A DNA stretch of 61,655 nucleotides, taken from assembly GCA_016190625.1 (NCBI GenBank), contig JACPQF010000089.1, positions 1 to 61,655 of the forward strand, written 5' to 3'. The stretch is from Chloroflexota bacterium (GTDB lineage Bacteria > Chloroflexota > Dehalococcoidia > JACPQF01). The translations under genes and the position numbers were made by a program. The notes under the pieces were generated by a model. That model saw only the letters and a program-made list of their open reading frames with translations, made no database searches and was not told the origin of the DNA. Shown here piece after piece: positions 1 to 7,714 of this stretch; the stretch's first letter is position 1, and every line of letters starts with the position of its first letter.

Positions 1-138
1 AAAAAGCGGTGGGGAATCGCATCCGCTTTTTGGCACTATGTGGGGGGCAACAGCAGGTCTGGCAAACAATTCAGACCTCCTAGTGGGGACAGAATTCGCG
101 GGTCTCTGCATATTGCCAGTTTTCGGCTGCATTTCTAG
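1..138 (-). mobile_element. MITE copy 1 (cut by window edge)
   Basis: This is the reverse complement of 23722-23859. The two copies match at all 138 positions except one (the base in CTATGTG here versus CTAGGTG in the other copy). The terminal motif TTTTCGGCTGC...CTAG lies at 120-138; the other end is outside the window. There is no transposase reading frame, so this is a non-autonomous element. Its CTAG end supplies the TAG stop codon of the neighbouring ATPase gene. Confidence 0.85.
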
Positions 139-1583
139 GCCGGTACGGGCAAGCCACGGAACAGATCGCCCGGCCCAACCAGCATGGCTCCTTGCTCTTC
201 GGCCAGTTCGATCAGCCGTTGGGTAAAGCCTCCCGCCGAGAACAGGACGTAGCGCGGAGCCGCCTGCCAGCGGCCGTGGGGAACCCGCTGCACCTTGTGC
301 TTAAGTCTGCCTAACTCATCGGCGTCGACGGCTGAGACGGCCCACTTGCATTCGCCGAACAGATAGCTGTCATCGGATAGCCGCGCTACCAGGTCCAACT
401 CGACCTCACTGTTCCGGCTCCACCAGCGCCCCATTTCCATTACCAACGGCAGGGAATAGGCCGAAGCGAAACGTGCCAGATGCTGGGCGCACACGGCTTC
501 GAAGATCTGGCTACCCATGTAATCATCGAGGCCTGGCGCCAGTAGCTCGGCCCAGGCGGCCTCCGGCGGCGCCATCTGAAGCGCGCTCCTGTTCTTGAAG
601 ACAAAACGGTACCAGCTCTTCAGAAGATTATCCCTTAGCCGGTATACGCCCCGCCGGTCTGGCTCCTCGAACGGCTTTTCATGCTCGACCCAGCGTAGCT
701 GTTGGAGTCGTTCCAGACACCGCAGCACGGTAGGCTTATCGACGTGGGATTGGTTGGTGATCTCGCCCAACTCGGTGGCGCCGCTGGCGATCGCGCCGAG
801 GATGGCATTGTAGCTGGAGTAATCACGGATGTCCCGTTCCTGGCGAATCAGGTTTTCGCCCTCGCGATGAAGCATACCCGAAGGGGCTAGCAGGAGGCGA
901 AACGCGTTTTTCGACAGCGGTTGGGTGGGATCGATGGCGTCGAGGTAGCGACCACCGCCGCCGAACAGACCATAGGCCCGCAGCAGATCGCGCGCCCCAT
1001 AGCCGGCTCCGGGAGGCGATCCCGCAATCAGGAACCGGGCCGAATCGTAATAATCCAGAGGCGTGTATCGTTCTGCCCAGTCAAAACGTCCGTGCAGGGG
1101 CCTCCCGTATTCGTCCAGGGCTGCCAGCATCCCGATCTCGGAGCCACAGAGAATGAGCTTCAGCAGGGTGCCTTTCGCCTCTTTGTCCCACACCGCTTGA
1201 ATCAAAGAGGGGATGGCCGTCTCGACATGGCAGAGGTAGCTGAACTCATCGAACACGACCAGCAGGGATTTCTCCACCGCCAGATCGCAAAGCAGTCTTA
1301 GGGCTGGCCGCCAACCGGGATAGTTCTGCAGCGTAGCGTCCTGCCGCGCCGGAAAAGCGCTTCGCACCTGGTCCAGCAACTCTTCGAGATTCTCCCGGGA
1401 GGAGGACTCGGCGCAAAGGAAGTAGATGCCATGGTGGCGTCGCAAGAAGTGCTGAAGCAGATAGGTCTTCCCCACCCTACGCCGGCCATAGAGCAGTCCC
1501 AAGGCGGGGCCAGTCTTGCGCCAGAGCTCTTCCAACCGCTCAAGCTCCCGTTCGCGATTTATCAGGCCTGCCATCTCTCCCAT
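135..1583 (-). CDS. AAA ATPase with C-terminal PD-(D/E)XK-like (DUF234-type) domain
   Basis: The 482-residue protein belongs to the archaeal-type AAA ATPase family, whose cellular role is unsettled. The Walker A motif GRRRVGKT is at residues 33-40 and Walker B LLVVFDEF near 107-114. A winged-helix-like stretch lies around 270-300. A nuclease-like EVELDLVARL...GECKW stretch near 400-425 resembles the E/D-ExK core of the DUF234 nuclease fold. The stop codon TAG lies in the CTAG end of MITE copy 1, so the element sits exactly at the 3' end; the last residues may be native because CTAG could have been the original stop context. A second ATG at 1574 directly follows GGGAGAG and is an alternative start. 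The promoter overlaps a perfect palindrome (1602-1645), which suggests autoregulation. Confidence 0.85.
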   Translation of the reverse strand: MGEMAGLINRERELERLEELWRKTGPALGLLYGRRRVGKTYLLQHFLRRHHGIYFLCAESSSRENLEELLDQVRSAFPARQDATLQNYPGWRPALRLLCDLAVEKSLLVVFDEFSYLCHVETAIPSLIQAVWDKEAKGTLLKLILCGSEIGMLAALDEYGRPLHGRFDWAERYTPLDYYDSARFLIAGSPPGAGYGARDLLRAYGLFGGGGRYLDAIDPTQPLSKNAFRLLLAPSGMLHREGENLIRQERDIRDYSSYNAILGAIASGATELGEITNQSHVDKPTVLRCLERLQQLRWVEHEKPFEEPDRRGVYRLRDNLLKSWYRFVFKNRSALQMAPPEAAWAELLAPGLDDYMGSQIFEAVCAQHLARFASAYSLPLVMEMGRWWSRNSEVELDLVARLSDDSYLFGECKWAVSAVDADELGRLKHKVQRVPHGRWQAAPRYVLFSAGGFTQRLIELAEEQGAMLVGPGDLFRGLPVPA

Positions 1584-1601
1584 GTCATTGCACCAACTTA
1601 T

Positions 1602-1650
1602 TACGGTATAGATTTATAATTCGTAACTTATAAATCTATACCGTATTATA
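1602..1650 (-). promoter_or_regulatory. Extended -10 promoter overlapping an 18-bp perfect palindrome
   Basis: An extended -10 element (TGATATAAT, hexamer at 1645-1650, minus strand) is followed immediately by a perfect 18-bp inverted repeat: arms 1602-1619 and 1628-1645 around an 8-nt spacer. The predicted transcription start falls inside the right arm, a classic repressor-operator position. It lies 19 nt upstream of the ATPase start codon. No convincing -35 hexamer is visible. Confidence 0.7.
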
Positions 1651-1723
1651 TCATAAGCAGGGAGCTCACGGTGAGAACTGCTTACGCCGACCCGCACGCG
1701 GGCGCAGCGGTGCTGCTGGCTAG

Positions 1724-3370
1724 CTAACCATCGACGGCAGTCGAGGGATGCCTCTGGCCGCTGTCCGCGCACTCCTCGGCCAGCCCCTCGCCGAAGGGCG
1801 CTCCCATCCTTCCCTGGGCAGGACTGGTGGCGAGCGACGGCGCCGTGTGCAGGAAGAAGCAGGCGATGACGCTCAGGACGCAGACGAAGAACCCGGCAAT
1901 GAATACCTCCTGGATGGACAAGCTCAGGGCGCCCTTGACTGCCGCTTCGATCCCGTCCTTGAAGGGCGCGAGCGGCGCCGGAAGCTGGCCGAATCCGCCG
2001 GATCCGCCCGGCGTCATCATCGACTGGGGATTGGCCAACTGGCCCATGACTCCCGACGACAGGCCCTGAGCCAACTGCGGCGGAAGCGCCGCGCTGAGGC
2101 GGCTCTGCAACTCGCTGCTGAAAACGCCGGTCATCAGGCTGCCGAGAATAGTAATGCCGATGGTGCCCCCGATGCTCCGGAAGAACTGAACCGACGAGGT
2201 CACCACACCCATAAACCGGCGCTCGAAGGAGTTCTGCACGGCGATCATGAACAGGGGCATGGTTATTCCCAGACCGAAGCCGGTGACGATCATGTTTCGC
2301 ACCACGACATCGCCCGAAGTGGCGACGTTCATTCCCGCCAGCAGGAACATGCCGCCGCTGACTATCACCATGCCCAGCGTGCCGATGAGCCCATACCGGC
2401 CGACGCGAGCGATGAGCTGCCCGCCGACTATACTGCCCACGACCACGCTCAGCATCATCGGCGTGGTGATCATGCCCGAGTTGGTGGCTGATTCCCCGAT
2501 TACGCCCTGCACAAACAGCGGCACGAACATGATCCCGGCGAACATGCCCATACCAGAGAGGAAGACCACGATGGCCGAGACTGAAAAGACCGAATTGCGG
2601 AACAGCCACAGGGGCAGGATCGGCTCGGTGGCCCGGCGCTCGATGGCGATGAAGGCGATCCAGGCGACGCCCGACAAGATCAGCAGCCCCAAAATCTGAG
2701 GCGACAGCCAGGCATAGTCTCGGCCACCCCAGGCCGTGGACAGCAGCATCGACACGATGGCAACCACCATAGTAATCGCCCCGGCGTAATCGATGCTGCG
2801 ACGCTCCTTGCTATTCAGAGCCGGTAGGGCGATGAGTAGGATGGCGGCGGCAACCAGGCCGAGGGGTAGGTTAACGTAGAAGACCCAGCGCCAGTCAAGG
2901 TTGTCCGTGATGTAGCCGCCAGCAGTGGGGCCGATGACGCTGGCGATGCCAAACACGCCCCCCATCACGCCTTGCAGCTTCGCCCTCTGGGTGGGCGGGA
3001 ACAAGTCGCCGATGATGGCCATGGCCACTGGCATTGTCGCCCCGGCGCCCAGCCCCTGGATGCCGCGGAACAGAATCAACTGGCCCATCGACTGCGACAT
3101 GCCGCTCAACGCCGACCCTAGCATAAAGATGAAGAGGCCGAGGATGTAGATCCGCTTGTGTCCGTAGATGTCGGCGATCTTTCCGTAGATCGGCATGCTC
3201 GTCGTGGCGGTGAGCATGTAGGTGGTGGCAACCCAGGTGTAGAGGCTCATGCCGCCAAGGCTGGCGATCACCCGCGGCATGGCCGTACCGACGATCGTCT
3301 GGTCGAGCGCACCAAGGAGCAAGCCACAAACAATGCCGGCGACGGCCAAATATAGTCGCTTCTTGCTCAA
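1724..3370 (-). CDS. MFS drug exporter, DHA2 (EmrB/QacA) family
   Basis: An inner-membrane proton-coupled multidrug exporter with about 14 transmembrane segments. The N-terminal LDQTIVGTAMPRV motif is the D1/motif C region typical of DHA2 exporters, and the GKIADIYGHKR loop between TM2 and TM3 is motif A. I place the start at TTG 3370 because AGGGGAG sits 7 nt upstream, giving 548 residues; the open frame extends to 3505 but the extra residues look non-native. The gene follows marR on the same strand, so the substrate probably also relieves MarR repression. The C-terminal tail is Gly/Ser-rich and cytoplasmic. The specific drug cannot be told from sequence. Confidence 0.9.
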   Translation of the reverse strand: MSKKRLYLAVAGIVCGLLLGALDQTIVGTAMPRVIASLGGMSLYTWVATTYMLTATTSMPIYGKIADIYGHKRIYILGLFIFMLGSALSGMSQSMGQLILFRGIQGLGAGATMPVAMAIIGDLFPPTQRAKLQGVMGGVFGIASVIGPTAGGYITDNLDWRWVFYVNLPLGLVAAAILLIALPALNSKERRSIDYAGAITMVVAIVSMLLSTAWGGRDYAWLSPQILGLLILSGVAWIAFIAIERRATEPILPLWLFRNSVFSVSAIVVFLSGMGMFAGIMFVPLFVQGVIGESATNSGMITTPMMLSVVVGSIVGGQLIARVGRYGLIGTLGMVIVSGGMFLLAGMNVATSGDVVVRNMIVTGFGLGITMPLFMIAVQNSFERRFMGVVTSSVQFFRSIGGTIGITILGSLMTGVFSSELQSRLSAALPPQLAQGLSSGVMGQLANPQSMMTPGGSGGFGQLPAPLAPFKDGIEAAVKGALSLSIQEVFIAGFFVCVLSVIACFFLHTAPSLATSPAQGRMGAPFGEGLAEECADSGQRHPSTAVDG

Positions 3371-3532
3371 GAAAGTTCTCCCCTCAGGTATTTGTGAAAC
3401 CACAGATGAATCCTTCTTCGGAAGGATGAACGCGAATAGACTCGGATGTTTGTTTCTTGCGAGAAGTCTCCGACCACGGGCTAAAGAACAACATCTCAAC
3501 CCCAAGAGCCACTTGAGGGAGGGGGTCTCCCC

Positions 3533-3985
3533 TCAACCCTCCAACTCGGCGGCAGAGCGCAGCTTCTCCAAGGAGTTTGCCAGCTTCTCGAGGTCCTCTA
3601 TTGGCAGGCGGCGAAGAATGTTCGATGCCTGGGTCAGCCTCACCTGCCGCAGCTTGCCAGCGGCGGCCGCGCCCTCGTCGGTGAGCCTGTTCATCACCAG
3701 TCGGCGGTCCTCCGGACTCTCGTATCGCTGGACCATGCCGTGCTCCACCAACCGATCGAGGATCCCCGTCATGGTAGGCAAGGTCACTCTGAGGGCGGAG
3801 GCCAGCGCCCCTACCGAAGCTGGCCCGCCATGCAAGAGAACCATCAGCACCTTCAACTGGGGCATGGTAAGGTCAAGCTTGAGCATCGCCTCCATGTCCT
3901 GCGGAAGGGAGTGCATAAGCACTTCCCCAAACAGCCGTACAACCCGCTCGATCAGCGCCTGTGACGATTCCTGTTCCTCGGCCAT
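3533..3985 (-). CDS. MarR-family transcriptional regulator
   Basis: A 150-residue winged-helix repressor of the MarR family. The DNA-binding part spans about residues 40-105: LTMPQLKVLMVL is the first helix pair, then the recognition helix near SALRVTLPTMTGILDRLVEHG, and the wing with the family hallmark SPEDRRLVMNRLT. MarR dimers usually repress an adjacent exporter and themselves, releasing DNA on ligand binding. Here the DHA2 exporter gene lies 162 nt downstream on the same strand, and a palindrome covers the promoter (4079-4092). GGGAGGG precedes the start. Confidence 0.92.
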   Translation of the reverse strand: MAEEQESSQALIERVVRLFGEVLMHSLPQDMEAMLKLDLTMPQLKVLMVLLHGGPASVGALASALRVTLPTMTGILDRLVEHGMVQRYESPEDRRLVMNRLTDEGAAAAGKLRQVRLTQASNILRRLPIEDLEKLANSLEKLRSAAELEG

Positions 3986-4066
3986 AGCATTGCCCTCCCA
4001 TACAATCGCATCGCCTGATATTCAGACAATACTTGGTTTAACCCTAAGCATTTGTGAGACAATAAT

Positions 4067-4095
4067 AGAATAGGTGAAACAAAACATTTTGTCAA
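4067..4095 (-). promoter_or_regulatory. marR promoter with overlapping operator
   Basis: Minus-strand TTGACA (4090-4095), 17-nt spacer, TATTCT (4067-4072). The palindrome ACAAAACATTTTGT (4079-4092) covers the spacer and part of the -35 hexamer, which fits autorepression by MarR (inference). Confidence 0.65.
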
Positions 4096-4137
4096 TAGGA
4101 AAACGTGTTGACCGTCGACACCATGCTCTCTGCAATT

Positions 4138-4167
4138 GACAGACACAACATATCTGCCCTAAAATGA
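4138..4167 (+). promoter_or_regulatory. Promoter of the Uma2 gene
   Basis: Plus-strand TTGACA (4138-4143), 18-nt spacer, TAAAAT (4162-4167). The predicted start of transcription near 4174 leaves a leader of about 20 nt before the GTG codon, preceded by GAGGAGG. Confidence 0.65.
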
Positions 4168-4195
4168 ACATGGGAAAGACGCGAGGAGGCTCACG

Positions 4196-4756
4196 GTGGT
4201 AGCTCATCTGGTGAGATGGCAGTTCACGGTGGACGATTATCACCGCATGGCGCAGGCTGGTATCCTGGGCGAAGACGATCGCGTCGAGCTCATCGAAGGC
4301 GAGGTCGTAAAGATGACTCCTATCGGTCGCCGTCATGCCTCATGCGTCATTCGCACCAACGAAACCTTCGTGAAGGCGTTCAACGACGTCGCCGCGATTT
4401 CCGTCCAAAACCCCGTGGTGCTCGACCAATATACCGAGCCTCAGCCTGATTTCGCCCTTCTTCGCCGCCAGCCGGACTTCTATGCGTCGCGCCTTCCGAC
4501 CCCCGCGGACGTGTATTTGCTCGTGGAGATCAGCGACAAAACGGTCGAAGCAGACCGCCGGGTTAAGGTGCCGCTATACGCTAAGAGTCACGTCACCGAG
4601 GTATGGCTGGTAGATGTCGAGCAAGAGACTATCACCGTCTACCGCGATCCCTCTCCCGATGGTTATCGCACTGCTCGCGTGGCACGCCGAGGCGAACACA
4701 TTGCCCCATTGGCATTTTCGGATAGACCTATTGCGGTAAGCGATGTTCTCGGCTGA
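4196..4756 (+). CDS. Uma2-family (DUF820) putative endonuclease
   Basis: The 186-residue protein matches the Uma2/DUF820 family, which has a PD-(D/E)XK nuclease fold and unknown function. Family marks are present: the N-terminal MAQAGILGEDDRVELIEGEVV segment, QPDFALLRR (catalytic Asp region) and VYLLVEISDKTVEADRRVKVPLYA with its Glu and Lys residues. GTG start at 4196 with GAGGAGG about 7 nt upstream. The gene stands alone between marR (divergent) and an ATPase (convergent). Such genes occur in many paralogous copies in Chloroflexota and cyanobacteria. Confidence 0.88.
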   Translation: MVAHLVRWQFTVDDYHRMAQAGILGEDDRVELIEGEVVKMTPIGRRHASCVIRTNETFVKAFNDVAAISVQNPVVLDQYTEPQPDFALLRRQPDFYASRLPTPADVYLLVEISDKTVEADRRVKVPLYAKSHVTEVWLVDVEQETITVYRDPSPDGYRTARVARRGEHIAPLAFSDRPIAVSDVLG

Positions 4757-4771
4757 CCAATGCGGCTTGTC

Positions 4772-5917
4772 CTAGCTGCTGGCCAACTGGGCAACCCACT
4801 TGCGCAAGAAGGTGTCCGATAGGCGGTACTTGCCCTTGGGAGAGGCCTCCACGATATCTTCCTGGATCAGGTATTTCAGCGATTTCTGCACCGTCGACGC
4901 CGGCCCGAGGCCGTTCTTCAAGCGGTACGCCTGGGAGAACACACCTTCCCCGTTCCCGATAGCCAAAGCGATGAGAACGAGACGCCGATGGGGGGACAGC
5001 TTGTCCCATAGCTCCTTGCAGCGGGCGTCTTCCGCATCGAGGACCTGGCTCAGGGCCTGCTCCACAACCTCGGGCGTGACTGCTACCCCTTCGGCGTCGG
5101 CAATCGCCCAGGCGAAATAGCATAGCTCCTGCGTATCGTGAGGATGACGCTCCGTGATTGCGAGGATGCGCCCGATAGCCTCCGGGACAATTCGCCGTCC
5201 CGATGCTCGGAAACGTTCGCCAATAAACGCACTGAAGTCTTCTTCTGCTATCTCGCGTAAACGAACGGGCTTGGCCATTCGATACAGCGCCTCGCTTTTG
5301 TGCGAGAAAAGGCTCTCCATGAGATGCCGCTTGCTGCCCAAGAAGACGTGGGACACGTCGTTCTGGTTCTGGAAAATGGACCGCATCACCCCGGGAAGCG
5401 CGGGGTCAATCGACATTACTTCCTGGAACTCGTCCAGAATCAGCGCCACTCGGCGCTTTCGATCTGAAGCGACCTTCGCCAGGATCTCTAGCAGGCCCTC
5501 GATAGTTCGATCTATGTCTCGCGTCACCGGGCTCGCGTCGAATTCGAAAGAGTAACTGCCATCGGGTTTCAGAACGATCTTGGGCCGCACTGGCAGAGAG
5601 GAGAAGAAGTCTGCAGCCCGCTGCAGCATCCGTTCGTGGGTAGGAATAAGCCCCTCGTGGATGGCCGCCGCCAGGCGCTCCGCGAGTTTGTCCTTTGCGG
5701 GGGAGCGGAAAAGGTCGATGTAGGCTACCAGGACATCCCGCTTCCTCAGGTGTTCGGCAGCCTGAAGGACGAGCGATGTCTTGCCATAGCGCCGCGGCGA
5801 GATAACAACCAGATCCTGTCCATTGAGGACGTCCGATTCTATCTCTGTTAGCTCGCCCTCCCGGTCGGTGAAGTACTCTCCCGAGACTACCTTGCCATAG
5901 CGGAACGGGTTCGTCAT
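4772..5917 (-). CDS. AAA-family ATPase (archaeal-type)
   Basis: A 381-residue P-loop ATPase. It starts with the NPFRYGKVVSGEYFTDRE element seen in many archaeal-type ATPases, has Walker A SPRRYGKTS at residues 40-48, Walker B VALILDEFQEV near 158-168 and a sensor-like HVFLGSKRHLM. A winged-helix-like C-terminus (about 300-375) follows. Unlike the ATPase at 135-1583 it lacks a visible nuclease-like tail. Function unknown; relatives may act as chaperone-like or regulatory NTPases. Its promoter carries a perfect palindrome over the predicted transcription start, as in the other ATPase gene. Confidence 0.87.
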   Translation of the reverse strand: MTNPFRYGKVVSGEYFTDREGELTEIESDVLNGQDLVVISPRRYGKTSLVLQAAEHLRKRDVLVAYIDLFRSPAKDKLAERLAAAIHEGLIPTHERMLQRAADFFSSLPVRPKIVLKPDGSYSFEFDASPVTRDIDRTIEGLLEILAKVASDRKRRVALILDEFQEVMSIDPALPGVMRSIFQNQNDVSHVFLGSKRHLMESLFSHKSEALYRMAKPVRLREIAEEDFSAFIGERFRASGRRIVPEAIGRILAITERHPHDTQELCYFAWAIADAEGVAVTPEVVEQALSQVLDAEDARCKELWDKLSPHRRLVLIALAIGNGEGVFSQAYRLKNGLGPASTVQKSLKYLIQEDIVEASPKGKYRLSDTFLRKWVAQLASS

Positions 5918-5939
5918 CGCTCACGCCCTCTATCTGAAC

Positions 5940-5999
5940 TGGCGTTACGCTATTTGGCGTAACGCCAATCAGTATAACCCAGGCGCAGCAATTCGTCAA
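5940..5999 (-). promoter_or_regulatory. ATPase promoter with 11-bp perfect palindrome at the transcription start
   Basis: Minus-strand TTGACG (5994-5999), 17-nt spacer, TATACT (5971-5976). Just downstream is the perfect inverted repeat TGGCGTTACGC / GCGTAACGCCA (arms 5940-5950 and 5957-5967). The repeat covers the predicted start site and ends 22 nt before the ATG, the same layout as at 1602-1650. Confidence 0.75.
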
Positions 6000-6011
6000 G
6001 ACTGGAATGAC

Positions 6012-6608
6012 CTACGTTTCGATGCTGCCCTTCGTGCTGGGGACCTGGCCTTGGAGACGGCCGTCGGGGCGGGTGGCTACGTCGAGGGCGCGGGCCAGGG
6101 CTTTGAAGATGGCCTCGGCTTTGTGGTGGTCGTTCTTTCCCGACATCAGGCGGGCGTGAATGTTTATGCGCGATTCGTCGGCCAGCGAGTGGAGAAAGTG
6201 GCCTATCAGCTCGGTGGGTAGCCTGCCAACCTTGGGCCGCTCGAACTCGGCGTCTACGATGGCGTAGCCCCGGCCGCCGATGTCTACCGCCACCAGCGCC
6301 AGCGCCTCGTCCATCGGGACGATGGCGTGGCCCATCCGCACGATGCCCTTGCGCTCGCCGAGAGACTGGCTTAGAGCCCGACCTAGAGTGATAGCCACGT
6401 CCTCTACCGTGTGGTGAGCGTCGATGTCGAGGTCGCCGGCCGCGGCTACCGTGATGTCGAAGCGGCTGTGTCTGGCGAGGAGGGTGATCAGATGGTCCAG
6501 CATGCCGACGCCGGTCCTGACTGAAGATTCGCCCGACCCATCGAGGTCGATTTGCACGTTGATATCGGTTTCTCCGGTTTTCCGACTCACCTCAGCGGCT
6601 CTGTTCAT
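6012..6608 (-). CDS. hisB: Imidazoleglycerol-phosphate dehydratase
   Basis: Catalyses the dehydration of imidazole-glycerol phosphate to imidazole-acetol phosphate in histidine biosynthesis (EC 4.2.1.19). The 198-residue monofunctional form has the two metal-binding repeats: DAHHTVEDVA near residue 70 and KNDHHKAEAIFKA near 165. The start is ATG 6608, whose A is the last base of the hisC stop (TGATG overlap), so the two are translationally coupled. A longer open frame upstream to 7040 is only a shadow of hisC. It is the last gene of this his cluster; hisH, hisA, hisF and hisI are not in the window. Confidence 0.95.
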   Translation of the reverse strand: MNRAAEVSRKTGETDINVQIDLDGSGESSVRTGVGMLDHLITLLARHSRFDITVAAAGDLDIDAHHTVEDVAITLGRALSQSLGERKGIVRMGHAIVPMDEALALVAVDIGGRGYAIVDAEFERPKVGRLPTELIGHFLHSLADESRINIHARLMSGKNDHHKAEAIFKALARALDVATRPDGRLQGQVPSTKGSIET

Positions 6609-7714
6609 CACTCCAGCTCCCTCCCTATCTTGGTTAAGGCGTCCAATAACGCCGCCGTGTGCTCCGGCTTGCCCACGCTGATGCGGAGGGCGTTGCGCAG
6701 CAACGGCTTGTCGAAATAGCGAATGAAAATGCCCTGTTTGTCCAGCTCCTCCTTGATGGCGCGAGCGCTGCCTCGCCGCACGTAGCAGAAGATGAAATTG
6801 GCGTCGGTCGGACACGGCTGCAAGAAGTCCAGCGCCGTCAGGCCGGCCATGAGATTGTCTCGCTCGGCGAGGATGGCCTTGACGGTGCGATCCCGAAACT
6901 CCAGATCGGCCAGGGCCTCGACGGCGGCCACCTGCGCCGCCGCGTTCACGTTGTAGGGCGGCTTGATCTTCCACAAATGCTTGACTATCGGCTTCGGCAC
7001 GATGCCGTAGCCCACTCTTAGTCCGGCCAGACCCGCCCACTTGCTGAAGGTGCGGGCGACGATCAGGTTGTCATAGTGGGGCACGAGGTCGGCCACCGTG
7101 GCGCCGCCGGCGAACTCGTAATAGGCTTCGTCGACGAAGACGATCAGGCCGGTGTCGAGCAGTTCGATTATCGTTTCCCGCGGGGTCAGGTTGGCCGTGG
7201 GGTTGTTGGGCGAGGCCACGAAAATGAGCTTGGACCTGGCGTCGATGGCCTGCTTCACCGCCCGGGCGTCGATGGCGAAGTCCGCCGTGCGCGGCACTTC
7301 GATAACCCTGCCACCGCAGATCGCCGTGTTGAAGCTGTACATGCCAAAGGTGGGAACGCAGTTGACGACGCCGTCGCCCGGCGCGAGGACGAGGCGGAGG
7401 ACGAGATCGATTAACTCGTCGCTGCCGTTGCCGGCGATGATGTGCCCAGCGTCGAGGCCGACGTAGGACGCCAAGCGCCGGCGCAATTCGCTGTGGCCGG
7501 GGTCGGGATAGATGTGGAGCCAGGCGAAGGCCTGCAATGCCCGGTTCACCCGCGGTGAGCAGCCGTAGGGGTTCTCGTTGCCGTCCAGCTTGATGAGCCG
7601 CTCCATCGGTATCCCCACCTGCTCGCTCAGAACCTCGAGGGGAACGATGGGGACATACTCCTCCGCTTCCAGCAGATCCTGTCGCAGCAGCGCGGAAACG
7701 CCCGTAGCTTTCAT
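6608..7714 (-). CDS. hisC: Histidinol-phosphate aminotransferase
   Basis: PLP-dependent fold-type I aminotransferase that converts imidazole-acetol phosphate to L-histidinol phosphate (EC 2.6.1.9). Of 368 residues, the PLP-binding lysine is in RTFSKWAGLAGLRVGYG (about residue 235), the cofactor Asp/Tyr motif is FVDEAYYEF, and ASPNNPTANLTP is the substrate loop. It overlaps hisD by 4 nt at its start (ATGA) and hisB by 1 nt at its stop, so the operon is tightly coupled. Confidence 0.96.
   Translation of the reverse strand: MKATGVSALLRQDLLEAEEYVPIVPLEVLSEQVGIPMERLIKLDGNENPYGCSPRVNRALQAFAWLHIYPDPGHSELRRRLASYVGLDAGHIIAGNGSDELIDLVLRLVLAPGDGVVNCVPTFGMYSFNTAICGGRVIEVPRTADFAIDARAVKQAIDARSKLIFVASPNNPTANLTPRETIIELLDTGLIVFVDEAYYEFAGGATVADLVPHYDNLIVARTFSKWAGLAGLRVGYGIVPKPIVKHLWKIKPPYNVNAAAQVAAVEALADLEFRDRTVKAILAERDNLMAGLTALDFLQPCPTDANFIFCYVRRGSARAIKEELDKQGIFIRYFDKPLLRNALRISVGKPEHTAALLDALTKIGRELE

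Noticed and set aside
1614..2609. 331-codon frame on the minus strand
   Set aside because: Arg/His/Gly-rich out-of-frame shadow of the DHA2 exporter; no homologous pattern.
6609..7040. N-terminal extension of hisB
   Set aside because: Low-complexity shadow of hisC; the real hisB start is ATG 6608, coupled to the hisC stop.
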